Source of the DNA: G965215055 sp965215055
GTDB lineage: Bacteria > Pseudomonadota > Gammaproteobacteria > UBA4575
Direction of reading: 5' to 3'
Length of the DNA: 64,000 bases
Assembly: GCA_965215055.1 (NCBI GenBank)
Contig: OZ244046.1
Coordinates: 1,488,001-1,552,000, forward strand
Shown here in pieces: positions 1 through 7,411 of the stretch (position 1 is the first letter of the stretch; each line of letters opens with the position of its first letter). Both the position numbers and the translations under genes were made by a program. The notes under the pieces are model-generated. The model was not told the DNA's origin. It did not search any database and was given only the letters and a program-made list of their open reading frames with translations.

Positions 1-2379
1 TTGCGTCTTGCGGGCAACAAGTTCAGTGGTTCGATACCGCCGGAGTTGGGGGAGTTGGGCGAACTGCGGCAATTGATACTAACTGGCAATATCTTGACGG
101 GTTCGATACCACCGGAACTGGGGCAGTTGGAGCACCTGGTTTCCCTGTATCTGAACCGGAACCAGCTTACCGGTTCGATACCACCGGAACTGGGGGAGTT
201 GGGCGAACTGCGTCACTTGGTACTGGCTTACAATACCTTGACGGGTTCCATCCCACCGGAGTTGGGGCGGTTGTTGAAGCTCGAGGAGTTGTGGCTGAAG
301 GAGAATAGATTAAGCGGTTCGATTCCATCGGAACTGGGGGAGTTGGACAGACTGTCAGTATTGCGTCTTGCGGGCAACAGGTTCAGCGATTCGATTCCGC
401 CGGCATTGTACGCAGTGGACGACCATGATCTTTATCGCGACCTGCCTTGCCGTCCGTTGCCCGGGGTGCCTGCCGGTTTACTGGCCGACTGTGACACCCT
501 TTTGGCTGTGCAGGCCAGCCTGGTTGATGATGGTGTGCTGAACTGGGGGCGTTCCGTACCCGTTGGTTTATGGCGCGGGGTAGAGGTAGGTGGCGTACCG
601 CCGCGCGTGACAGGGCTGCATTTGTGGAGAGTGGGCCTGGAAGGGCACATTCCACCGGAGCTGGGGGAGTTGGAGCACCTGGTTTCCTTGTACCTGCACC
701 AGAACCGGCTTACCGGTTCGATCCCGCCGGAATTGGGAGAGTTGGGCGAACTGCGTCACCTGGTACTGGCTTACAATACCTTGACGGGTTCCATCCCACC
801 GGAGTTGGGGCGGTTGTTGAACCTCGAGGAGTTGTGGCTGAAGGAGAATAGATTAAGCGGTTCGATACCACCGGAACTGGGGGAGTTGGACAGACTGTCA
901 GTATTGCGTCTTGCGGGCAACAAGTTCAGTGGTTCGATACCGCCGGCATTGTACGCAGTGGACGACCATGATCTTTATCGCGACCTGCCTTGCCGTCCGT
1001 TGCCCGGGGTGCCAGCCGGTTTACTGGCCGACTGTGACACCCTGTTGGCTGTACAGGACAGCTTGATTGGTGATGATGGCGTACTGAACTGGGGGCGTTC
1101 CGTACCCGTTGGTTTATGGCAAGGGGTAGAGGTAGGTGGCGTACCACTGCGCGTGACGGGACTGAATTTACGGGGGGTGGGCCTGGAGGGGCGCATTCCG
1201 CCGGAGTTGGGGGAGTTGGGCGAACTGCGGTACCTGGTACTGGCTGACAATACCTTGACGGGTTCGATACCACCGGAACTGGGGCAGTTGGAGCACCTGG
1301 TTTCCCTGCGTCTGAACCGGAACTGGCTTACCGGTTCGATACCACTGGAGCTGGGGGAGTTGGGCAAATTGCAGCACCTGGTACTGGCTCACAATACCTT
1401 GACGGGTCCCATCCCGCCCGAGTTGGGGCAGTTGTTGAACCTCGAGGAGTTGTGGCTGAGGGAGAATAGATTAAGCGGTTCGATTCCATCGGAACTGGGG
1501 GAGTTGGACAGACTGTCAGTATTGCGTCTTGCGGGCAACAGGTTCAGCGATTCGATTCCGCCGGCATTGTACGCAGTGGACGACCATGATCTTTATCGCG
1601 ACCTGCCTTGCCGTCCGTTGCCCGGGGTGCCTGCCGGTTTACTGGCCGACTGTGACACCCTTTTGGCTGTGCAGGCCAGCCTGGTTGATGATGATGTGCT
1701 GAACTGGGGGCGTTCCGTACCCATTGGTTTATGGCATGGGGTAGAGGCAGGTGGTGTACCGCCGCGCGTGACGGAGCTGGATTTACGGGGAGTGGATCTG
1801 GAAGGGCGCATTCCGCCGGAGCTTGGGCGGTTGGAGAAGTTGTCGGTATTGCGTCTTGCAGGCAACAAGTTCAGTGGTTCGATTCCACCGGCATTGTACG
1901 AAGTGGCCGACCATGATCTTTATCATGACCTGCCTTGTCGTCCGTCGCCCGGGGTGCCTGCCGGTTTACTGGCCGACTGTGACACCCTTTTGGCTGTGCA
2001 GGCCAGCTTGGTTGATGATGGTGTGCTGAACTGGGGGCGTTCCGTACCCGTTGAGCTATGGCAAGGGGTAGAGGTAGGTGGCGTACCACCGCGCGTGACA
2101 GGGCTGAATTTACAGGGGGTGGGCCTGGAGGGGCGCATTCCGCCGGAGCTTGGGCGGTTGGAGCACCTGGTTTCCCTGCGTCTGAACCGGAACCGGCTTA
2201 CCGGTTCGATACCGCCGGAGTTGGGACGGTTGTTGAACCTCGAGGAGTTGTGGCTGAAGGAGAATAGATTAAACGGCTCGATTCCACCGGAACTGGGGGA
2301 GTTGGAGAAGTTGTCAGTATTGCGTCTTGCGGGCAACAGGTTCAGCGGCCCGATTTCGCCAGCATTGTACGCAGTGGAC
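1..2379 (+). repeat. Tandem LRR cassettes, copy 1
   Basis: The repeat unit is 72 bp (24 residues). Units fall into types recognisable by their core: RVTxLxL (after the cap), LVSLxL, LRHLVL/LQHLVL, LEELWL and LSVLRL, nearly always in that order. Cassettes begin near 484, 1024, 1645 and 1969 and contain 5, 6, 2 and 4 LRRs; the first, partial cassette has about 6. Each cassette ends with PALYAVDDHDLYRDLPCRP, and the next starts with GLLADC, so a cysteine pair brackets each joint. Units of the same type are nearly identical at DNA level. The length differences are thus whole-unit gains and losses. Confidence 0.9.
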
Positions 2380-2889
2380 GACCATGATCTCGATATCCTT
2401 TTGCAGAAAGGGGGCGCTGCTGGACACCGTTTCCGCACTTTGAACGATCTTCCCTATCTCAGCGATGACGTGCAGAACCCAGGACTTGGAGGCTTCAGTA
2501 CAGCTATTATGAAAATAAATGCCTTCGTTGATCCCTCAACTTATGGGTCTGGAATCCCCAAATCATCCCATAATCTTTTCTTGCAGACAGGATTGCAAAC
2601 GGGGGTTGTCGGTATCATTGCCCTTGGCCTCTTGTGCGTGTCCCTGGTTTTCAATTTGTGTGCGCGAACGGGAGAGGGCGTTGGGCCGGTGCGTTGCTTT
2701 GCTGCTGCTTGTACGTTAATGGTAATTTTCCACAATGTCTTTGAGGTTTTCATGTTGCAGAATGTGTTCAGTATAGCGGTTATCGAGTGGATACTGATTG
2801 GAGTGGTAGCCGGGGTAGTCAACCACGGGCAGGCCCCTGCCAGCGGGATGCACATTTTCAGACGTGAAAAACCAATACAATTTTCGTGA
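1..2889 (+). CDS. LRR-array O-antigen ligase-like protein, copy 1 (5' partial)
   Basis: The frame is open from the first base, so the true N-terminus lies upstream. The visible 962 residues are a partial plus four complete cassettes of plant-type leucine-rich repeats (24-residue units ending IPPELG), each cassette opened by an LRRNT-like cap (ADCDTLLAVQ..LNWG..LW.GV). From about residue 795 the protein becomes the C-terminal part of an O-antigen ligase/polymerase: a linker, the SHNLFLQTGLQTG motif typical of Wzy_C proteins, then about three membrane helices. Copies 2 and 3 retain the N-terminal membrane half, so copy 1 very probably had the same layout. The last residues (EKPIQFS) come from a fragment related to amiB. 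The stop overlaps the GTG of the next gene (GTGA). The family assignment is from motifs; substrate and LRR ligand are unknown. Confidence 0.8.
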   Translation: MRLAGNKFSGSIPPELGELGELRQLILTGNILTGSIPPELGQLEHLVSLYLNRNQLTGSIPPELGELGELRHLVLAYNTLTGSIPPELGRLLKLEELWLKENRLSGSIPSELGELDRLSVLRLAGNRFSDSIPPALYAVDDHDLYRDLPCRPLPGVPAGLLADCDTLLAVQASLVDDGVLNWGRSVPVGLWRGVEVGGVPPRVTGLHLWRVGLEGHIPPELGELEHLVSLYLHQNRLTGSIPPELGELGELRHLVLAYNTLTGSIPPELGRLLNLEELWLKENRLSGSIPPELGELDRLSVLRLAGNKFSGSIPPALYAVDDHDLYRDLPCRPLPGVPAGLLADCDTLLAVQDSLIGDDGVLNWGRSVPVGLWQGVEVGGVPLRVTGLNLRGVGLEGRIPPELGELGELRYLVLADNTLTGSIPPELGQLEHLVSLRLNRNWLTGSIPLELGELGKLQHLVLAHNTLTGPIPPELGQLLNLEELWLRENRLSGSIPSELGELDRLSVLRLAGNRFSDSIPPALYAVDDHDLYRDLPCRPLPGVPAGLLADCDTLLAVQASLVDDDVLNWGRSVPIGLWHGVEAGGVPPRVTELDLRGVDLEGRIPPELGRLEKLSVLRLAGNKFSGSIPPALYEVADHDLYHDLPCRPSPGVPAGLLADCDTLLAVQASLVDDGVLNWGRSVPVELWQGVEVGGVPPRVTGLNLQGVGLEGRIPPELGRLEHLVSLRLNRNRLTGSIPPELGRLLNLEELWLKENRLNGSIPPELGELEKLSVLRLAGNRFSGPISPALYAVDDHDLDILLQKGGAAGHRFRTLNDLPYLSDDVQNPGLGGFSTAIMKINAFVDPSTYGSGIPKSSHNLFLQTGLQTGVVGIIALGLLCVSLVFNLCARTGEGVGPVRCFAAACTLMVIFHNVFEVFMLQNVFSIAVIEWILIGVVAGVVNHGQAPASGMHIFRREKPIQFS

Positions 2890-2903
2890 CGTGGTCGTTG
2901 CCA
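2865..2903 (+). other. amiB-derived fragment at the copy 1/copy 2 junction
   Basis: This 39-nt stretch matches 7909-7946, inside amiB just before its catalytic AGHGG motif. There are two substitutions and one inserted base (ccaatacaattttcg against ccaatacgttttcg). It is read in the amiB frame up to the insertion (EKPIQF against EKPIRF). The inserted base then brings in the TGA that ends copy 1. The same fragment supplies the GTG start of copy 2. It is a direct trace of recombination between the array and amiB sequence. Confidence 0.8.
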
Positions 2904-4799
2904 AGGTTGTTAACCGGCGACAGCGTTTTTCTGCTGGCGGCGCTGCTGTTGACAAATTACCTGCGCATATATTTCCCTGGTCTGATTACCGATAGCCTGT
3001 TTGGCGTGGTGGTTTTGCTCCTTGGCGTCACCCTGTTTCGCGACCGGGTTCCCGCGACGGCGCACGCGCCATTCCTCTGCTTTGCCGCGTTGTTGGGAGT
3101 ATACGCAGTCGGGCTTGTTACCGAGTTCAGCTTCCAGGGCGTGCGGCATCTTGCCGGGATTCTACTTGCGGGCGTCATTTACCTGTTTTGCTATCGCAAT
3201 GGTCCGGCGTTCGCCCGTTCCAGGCAAATGATGTTTCTCTTGTTGATTGCAATGCTGGCACTGTTCCCGCTGTACCTGGTGCCGGCCACCCTTAATCTAC
3301 ATACCTTTAGCAGCATTTTGGGCTACTTGTTGCTGATAGTCGGGTTTATCCTGGTGGCTCATTTCAAGAACTGGAAGGGCCAACACGGGTGGGTGCACGT
3401 GATACTTGTGCTGGTCATAGTGAACGGTGTTGTGTTTGGGAACCGGTCGCTGGTTTTAGCGGTGTTGCTGGCGTACCTGCTGTACTGGGGGGGGTATCTT
3501 TTTTTGAGGAGTCGGGCAGGTGCGGGTGCCCTGGCAGTAATCAGCGGGGGCTTGATTTTTTTCATGACTGCTTTTTTAGCTTCTTCACATTTCAGTGGCA
3601 CATTGCTGGACCTGGACAGTTTCGCTCGAAAATACACGGGAGAAGGTATTCTAAGTGGGCGGGATGTAATTTGGAGGAAGACGCTTACCCATATTTCGGA
3701 GGCGCCCTGGTTTGGCAAGGGCCCCGGGGCAGTGATTTCATCATTGAGGAAAGACAGCGATTCTTCTTTTATTCCTGAGGATTCGGTATTGGCGTCATCC
3801 TGCGCAGAGGGGGGTCCTGGCTTGATTGCCGACTGTGCCATCCTGATGGGTGCGCGAGACACGTTGGCTGGTGATTCCGACGCACCGTTCTGGGTCTGGT
3901 GGGACCCCGGTAGGCCGATTCACCTCTGGCACGGGGTAAAGGTAGGTGGCACACCACCGCGCGTGACGAGGCTGAATTTACGGGGGGTGGGCCTGGAGGG
4001 GCGCATTCCGCCGGAGCTTGGGCGGTTGGAGCACCTGGTTTCCCTGCGTCTGAACCGGAACTGGCTTATCGGTTCGATTCCACCAGAGTTGGGGGAGTTG
4101 GGCAAACTGCAGCACCTGGTACTGGCTCACAATACCTTGACGGGTCCCATCCCACCTGAACTGGGACGGTTGTTGAACCTCGAGGAGTTGTGGCTGAAGG
4201 AGAATAGATTAAACGGCTCGATTCCACCGGAACTGGGGGAGTTGGAGAAGTTGTCAGTATTGCGTCTTGCGGGCAACAGGTTCAGCGGCCCGATTTCGCC
4301 AGCATTGTACGCAGTGGACGACCATGATCTCGATATCCTTTTGCAGAAAGGGGGCGCTGCTGGACACCGTTTCCGCACTTTGAACGATCTTCCCTATCTC
4401 AGCGATGACGTGCAGAACCCAGGACTTGGAGGCTTCAGTACAGCTATTATGAAAATAAATGCCTTCGTTGATCCCTCAACTTATGGGTCTGGAATCCCCA
4501 AATCATCCCATAATCTTTTCTTGCAGACAGGATTGCAAACGGGGGTTGTCGGTATCATTGCCCTTGGCCTCTTGTGCGTGTCCCTGGTTTTCAATTTGTG
4601 TGCGCGAACGGGAGAGGGCGTTGGGCCGGTGCGTTGCTTTGCTGCTGCTTGTACGTTAATGGTAATTTTCCACAATGTCTTTGAGGTTTTCATGTTGCAG
4701 AATGTGTTCAGTATAGCGGTTATCGCTTGGATACTGATTGGAGTGGTAGCCGGGGTAGTTAACCGCGGGCAAGCCCCTGCCAGCGGGACGCACATTTAA
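2886..4799 (+). CDS. O-antigen ligase-like protein with LRR insertion, copy 2
   Basis: The protein has 637 residues. Residues 10-250 carry about eight or more hydrophobic helices. The Wzy_C signature GRDVIW..TL..I.EAPWFGKGPG lies at about 257-278, and the SHNLFLQTGLQTG motif at about 538-550 is followed by the C-terminal helices. Between them, at about 308-476, sits one capped cassette of five plant-type LRRs, in the place of the large periplasmic loop of WaaL/Wzy enzymes. The family transfers or polymerises lipid-linked glycans on the periplasmic face; that role is inferred here. The start is a GTG overlapping the stop of copy 1, suggesting coupling, and the first residues (MTWSLPRL) come from the amiB-like fragment rather than from the N-terminus seen in copy 3. 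Confidence 0.8.
   Translation: MTWSLPRLLTGDSVFLLAALLLTNYLRIYFPGLITDSLFGVVVLLLGVTLFRDRVPATAHAPFLCFAALLGVYAVGLVTEFSFQGVRHLAGILLAGVIYLFCYRNGPAFARSRQMMFLLLIAMLALFPLYLVPATLNLHTFSSILGYLLLIVGFILVAHFKNWKGQHGWVHVILVLVIVNGVVFGNRSLVLAVLLAYLLYWGGYLFLRSRAGAGALAVISGGLIFFMTAFLASSHFSGTLLDLDSFARKYTGEGILSGRDVIWRKTLTHISEAPWFGKGPGAVISSLRKDSDSSFIPEDSVLASSCAEGGPGLIADCAILMGARDTLAGDSDAPFWVWWDPGRPIHLWHGVKVGGTPPRVTRLNLRGVGLEGRIPPELGRLEHLVSLRLNRNWLIGSIPPELGELGKLQHLVLAHNTLTGPIPPELGRLLNLEELWLKENRLNGSIPPELGELEKLSVLRLAGNRFSGPISPALYAVDDHDLDILLQKGGAAGHRFRTLNDLPYLSDDVQNPGLGGFSTAIMKINAFVDPSTYGSGIPKSSHNLFLQTGLQTGVVGIIALGLLCVSLVFNLCARTGEGVGPVRCFAAACTLMVIFHNVFEVFMLQNVFSIAVIAWILIGVVAGVVNRGQAPASGTHI
2914..3876 (+). repeat. Long direct repeat, matching 4919-5881
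   Basis: This segment encodes the N-terminal membrane half of copy 2. It is repeated at a constant offset of 2005 bases in copy 3 with only scattered differences, chiefly CHAPFLC against RTPFFC codons and a short patch near 3283-3300. A second block, about 2224-2803, is repeated at an offset of 1940 (4164-4743) and covers the C-terminal halves of copies 1 and 2. Similarity is therefore highest between different copy pairs in different parts of the gene, as gene conversion would leave it. Repeats this long could also confuse an assembly. Confidence 0.9.
3808..4314 (+). repeat. LRR cassette, copy 2
   Basis: This is a single LRRNT-like cap (ADCAILMGARDTL..) followed by five 24-residue LRRs of types RVTRLNL, LVSLRL, LQHLVL, LEELWL and LSVLRL. 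The cap differs from those of copy 1 (FWVWWDPGRPIHLW) and resembles the first cap of copy 3. It appears to be the membrane-proximal cap type, next to the enzyme domain. Confidence 0.85.
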
Positions 4800-4809
4800 G
4801 GTTATTAAC

Positions 4810-7284
4810 ATGGAGATTACCCGTTCGTTTACATGGCACCAGTGCATCGAGGCATTTCGGGGTGTACTGCGCCGCGGCACTTCCAGTTTCCAGGTATTCT
4901 CTCGGCGTTTTTCTTTTTCCGGCGACAGCGTTTTTCTGCTGGCGGCGCTGCTGTTGACAAATTACCTGCGCATATATTTCCCTGGTCTGATTACCGATAG
5001 CCTGTTTGGCGTGGTGGTTTTGCTCCTTGGCGTCACCTTGTTTCGCGACCGGGTTCCCGCGACGGCGCGCACACCGTTCTTCTGCTTTGCCGCGTTGTTG
5101 GGGGTATACGCAGTCGGGCTTGTTACCGAGTTCAGCTTCCAGGGCGTGCGGCATCTTGCCGGGATTCTACTTGCGGGCATTATTTACCTGTTTTGCTATC
5201 GCAATGGTCCGGCGTTCGCCCGTTCCAGGCAAATGATGTTTCTCTTGTTGATTGCAATGCTGGCACTGTTCCCGCTGTACCTGGTGCCGGGTAACTTTGA
5301 GCCACATACCTTTAGCAGCATTTTGGGCTACTTGTTGCTGATAGTCGGGTTTATCCTGGTGGCTCATTTCAAGAACTGGAAGGGCCAACACGGGTGGGTG
5401 CACGTGATACTTGTGCTGGTCATAGTGAACGGTGTTGTGTTTGGGAACCGGTCGCTGGTTTTAGCGGTGTTGCTGGCGTACCTGCTGTACTGGGGGGGGT
5501 ATCTTTTTTTGAGGAGTCGGGCAGGTGCGGGTGCCCTGGCAGTAATCAGCGGGGGCTTGATTTTTTTCATGACTGCTTTTTTAGCTTCTTCACATTTCAG
5601 TGGCACATTGCTGGACCTGGACAGTTTCGCTCGAAAATACACGGGAGAAGGTATTCTAAGTGGGCGGGATGTAATTTGGAGGAAGACGCTTACCCATATT
5701 TCGGAGGCGCCCTGGTTTGGCAAGGGCCCCGGGGCAGTGATTTCATCATTGAGGAAAGACAGCGATTCTTCTTTTATTCCTGAGGATTCAGTATTGGCGT
5801 CATCCTGCGCAGAGGGGGGTCCTGGCTTGATTGCCGACTGTGCCATCCTGATGGGTGCGCGAGACACGTTGGCTGGTGACTCCGACGCACCGCTCTGGGT
5901 CTGGTGGGACCCCATTAGGCCAATTCACCTCTGGCGCGGGGTAAAGGTAGGTGGCACACCGCCGCGCGTGATGGATCTGTATTTACGAGGAGCGGGTCTG
6001 GAGGGGCGCATTCCGCCGGAACTGGGGGAGTTGGGCGAATTGCAGTACCTGGTACTGGCTGATAATGCCTTGACGGGTTCCATCCCACCTGAACTGGGAC
6101 GGTTGTTGAAGCTCGAGGAGTTGTGGCTGAAGGAGAATAGATTAAGCGGCTCGATTCCACCGGAACTGGAGGGAATGGAAAGATTGTCAGTATTGCGTCT
6201 TGCGGGCAACAGGTTCAGCGGCTCGATACCACCGGCATTGTACGAAGTGGACGACCATGATTTTTATCATGACCTGTTTTGCCGTCCGTTGTCCGAGGTG
6301 TCTGCCGGTTTACTGGCCGACTGTAACACCCTTTTGGCTGTGCAGGCCAGCCTGGTTGATGATGGTGTGCTGAACTGGGGGCGTTCCGTACCCGTTGAGC
6401 TATGGCAAGGGGTAGAGGTAGGTGGCGTACCACCGCGCGTGACAGGGCTGAATTTACAGGGGGTGGGCCTGGAGGGGCGCATTCCGCCGGAGCTTGGGCG
6501 GTTGGAGCACCTGGTTTCCCTGCGTCTGAACCGGAACCGGCTTACCGGTTCGATACCGCCGGAGTTGGGGGAGTTGGGCAAACTGCGGTACCTGGTACTG
6601 AGTGGCAATACCTTGACGGGTTCGATTCCACTGGAGTTGGGACGGTTGTTGAACCTCGAGGAGTTGTGGCTGAAGGAGAATAGATTAAGCAGTTCGATAC
6701 CGCCGGAGTTGGGGGAGTTGGAGAAGTTGTCACTATTGCGTCTTGCGGGCAACAGGTTCAGCGGTCCGATTCCGCCGGCATTGTACGCAGTGGACGACCA
6801 TGATCTCGATATCCTTCTGCGGAAGGGGCGCGGTGCTGGACACCGTTTTCGTACTTCGAACAATCCTCCTTATCTTGGCCATGACGTGCAGAACCCAGGA
6901 TTTAGAGGCTTCAGTACAGCTATTATGAAAATAAAAGCCTTCGTTTCCCTCAACTCAGATGGGTCTAGAACCCCCAAATCATCCCATAATCTTTTCTTGC
7001 AGGTAGGATTGCAAACGGGGGTTGTCGGTATCATTGCTCTTGGCCTCTTGTGTGTGTCCCTGGTTTTCAATTTGCGTGGGCGAACGGGAGCGGGCGTTGG
7101 GCCGGTGCGTTGCTTTGCTGCTGCTTGTACGTTAATGGTAATTTTCCACAATGTCTTTGAGGTTTTCATGTTGCAAAACGTGTTTAGTATAGCGGTTATC
7201 GAGTGGATACTGATTGGGGTGGTAGCCGGGGTAGCCAACCACGGGCAGACCCCTGCCGGCGGGATGCGCACTGTCGTGGCCTGA
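4810..7284 (+). CDS. O-antigen ligase-like protein with LRR insertion, copy 3
   Basis: The protein has 824 residues and the same plan as copy 2: an N-terminal membrane half, the GRDVIW motif near residue 283, an LRR insertion at about 335-662, then SHNLFLQVGLQTG and C-terminal helices. The insertion has two capped cassettes (four and five LRRs). The N-terminus (MEITRSFTWHQCIEAFRGVL..) is intact-looking and unlike that of copy 2. The ATG is 10 bases after the copy 2 stop. The C-terminal third differs more from copies 1 and 2 (RGAGHRFRTSNNPPY, SLNSDGSRTPK) than those differ from each other. Glycan ligase or polymerase activity is inferred from the family. The usual amiB neighbour tsaE is not seen here. 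Confidence 0.8.
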   Translation: MEITRSFTWHQCIEAFRGVLRRGTSSFQVFSRRFSFSGDSVFLLAALLLTNYLRIYFPGLITDSLFGVVVLLLGVTLFRDRVPATARTPFFCFAALLGVYAVGLVTEFSFQGVRHLAGILLAGIIYLFCYRNGPAFARSRQMMFLLLIAMLALFPLYLVPGNFEPHTFSSILGYLLLIVGFILVAHFKNWKGQHGWVHVILVLVIVNGVVFGNRSLVLAVLLAYLLYWGGYLFLRSRAGAGALAVISGGLIFFMTAFLASSHFSGTLLDLDSFARKYTGEGILSGRDVIWRKTLTHISEAPWFGKGPGAVISSLRKDSDSSFIPEDSVLASSCAEGGPGLIADCAILMGARDTLAGDSDAPLWVWWDPIRPIHLWRGVKVGGTPPRVMDLYLRGAGLEGRIPPELGELGELQYLVLADNALTGSIPPELGRLLKLEELWLKENRLSGSIPPELEGMERLSVLRLAGNRFSGSIPPALYEVDDHDFYHDLFCRPLSEVSAGLLADCNTLLAVQASLVDDGVLNWGRSVPVELWQGVEVGGVPPRVTGLNLQGVGLEGRIPPELGRLEHLVSLRLNRNRLTGSIPPELGELGKLRYLVLSGNTLTGSIPLELGRLLNLEELWLKENRLSSSIPPELGELEKLSLLRLAGNRFSGPIPPALYAVDDHDLDILLRKGRGAGHRFRTSNNPPYLGHDVQNPGFRGFSTAIMKIKAFVSLNSDGSRTPKSSHNLFLQVGLQTGVVGIIALGLLCVSLVFNLRGRTGAGVGPVRCFAAACTLMVIFHNVFEVFMLQNVFSIAVIEWILIGVVAGVANHGQTPAGGMRTVVA
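5815..6795 (+). repeat. LRR cassettes, copy 3
   Basis: There are two capped cassettes. The first has LRR types RVMDLYL, LQYLVL, LEELWL and LSVLRL (no LVSL unit). The second has RVTGLNL, LVSLRL, LRYLVL, LEELWL and LSLLRL. A joint PCRP-like element (FCRPLSEVSAGLLADC) separates them, near 6280-6325. Confidence 0.85.
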
Positions 7285-7411
7285 AAGCAGCCGTGTCATG
7301 CTGACTTGAGCTGTATAATTTTCACTTGATGGAAATTATTGCTTGCGGTTTTGTGAAAATTTGTCACACTTTCTTTCCAGTTATTTGTGACGTGGAGTTA
7401 TTTATTTCCTG

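Noticed and set aside
383..2438. Several long minus-strand frames across the LRR arrays
   Set aside because: They are repetitive shadows of the LRR units with Arg/Pro/Ser-biased, low-complexity translations.
3487..3494. Run of 8 G's (and 7 T's nearby) in copies 2 and 3 as slippage switches
   Set aside because: The runs are short and of equal length in both copies; much weaker than the 15- and 17-base tracts at 60.9 and 63.96 kb.
1..7284. Diversity-generating retroelement acting on the LRR arrays
   Set aside because: No reverse transcriptase, template repeat or adenine-biased variation is visible. The variation is by whole units.
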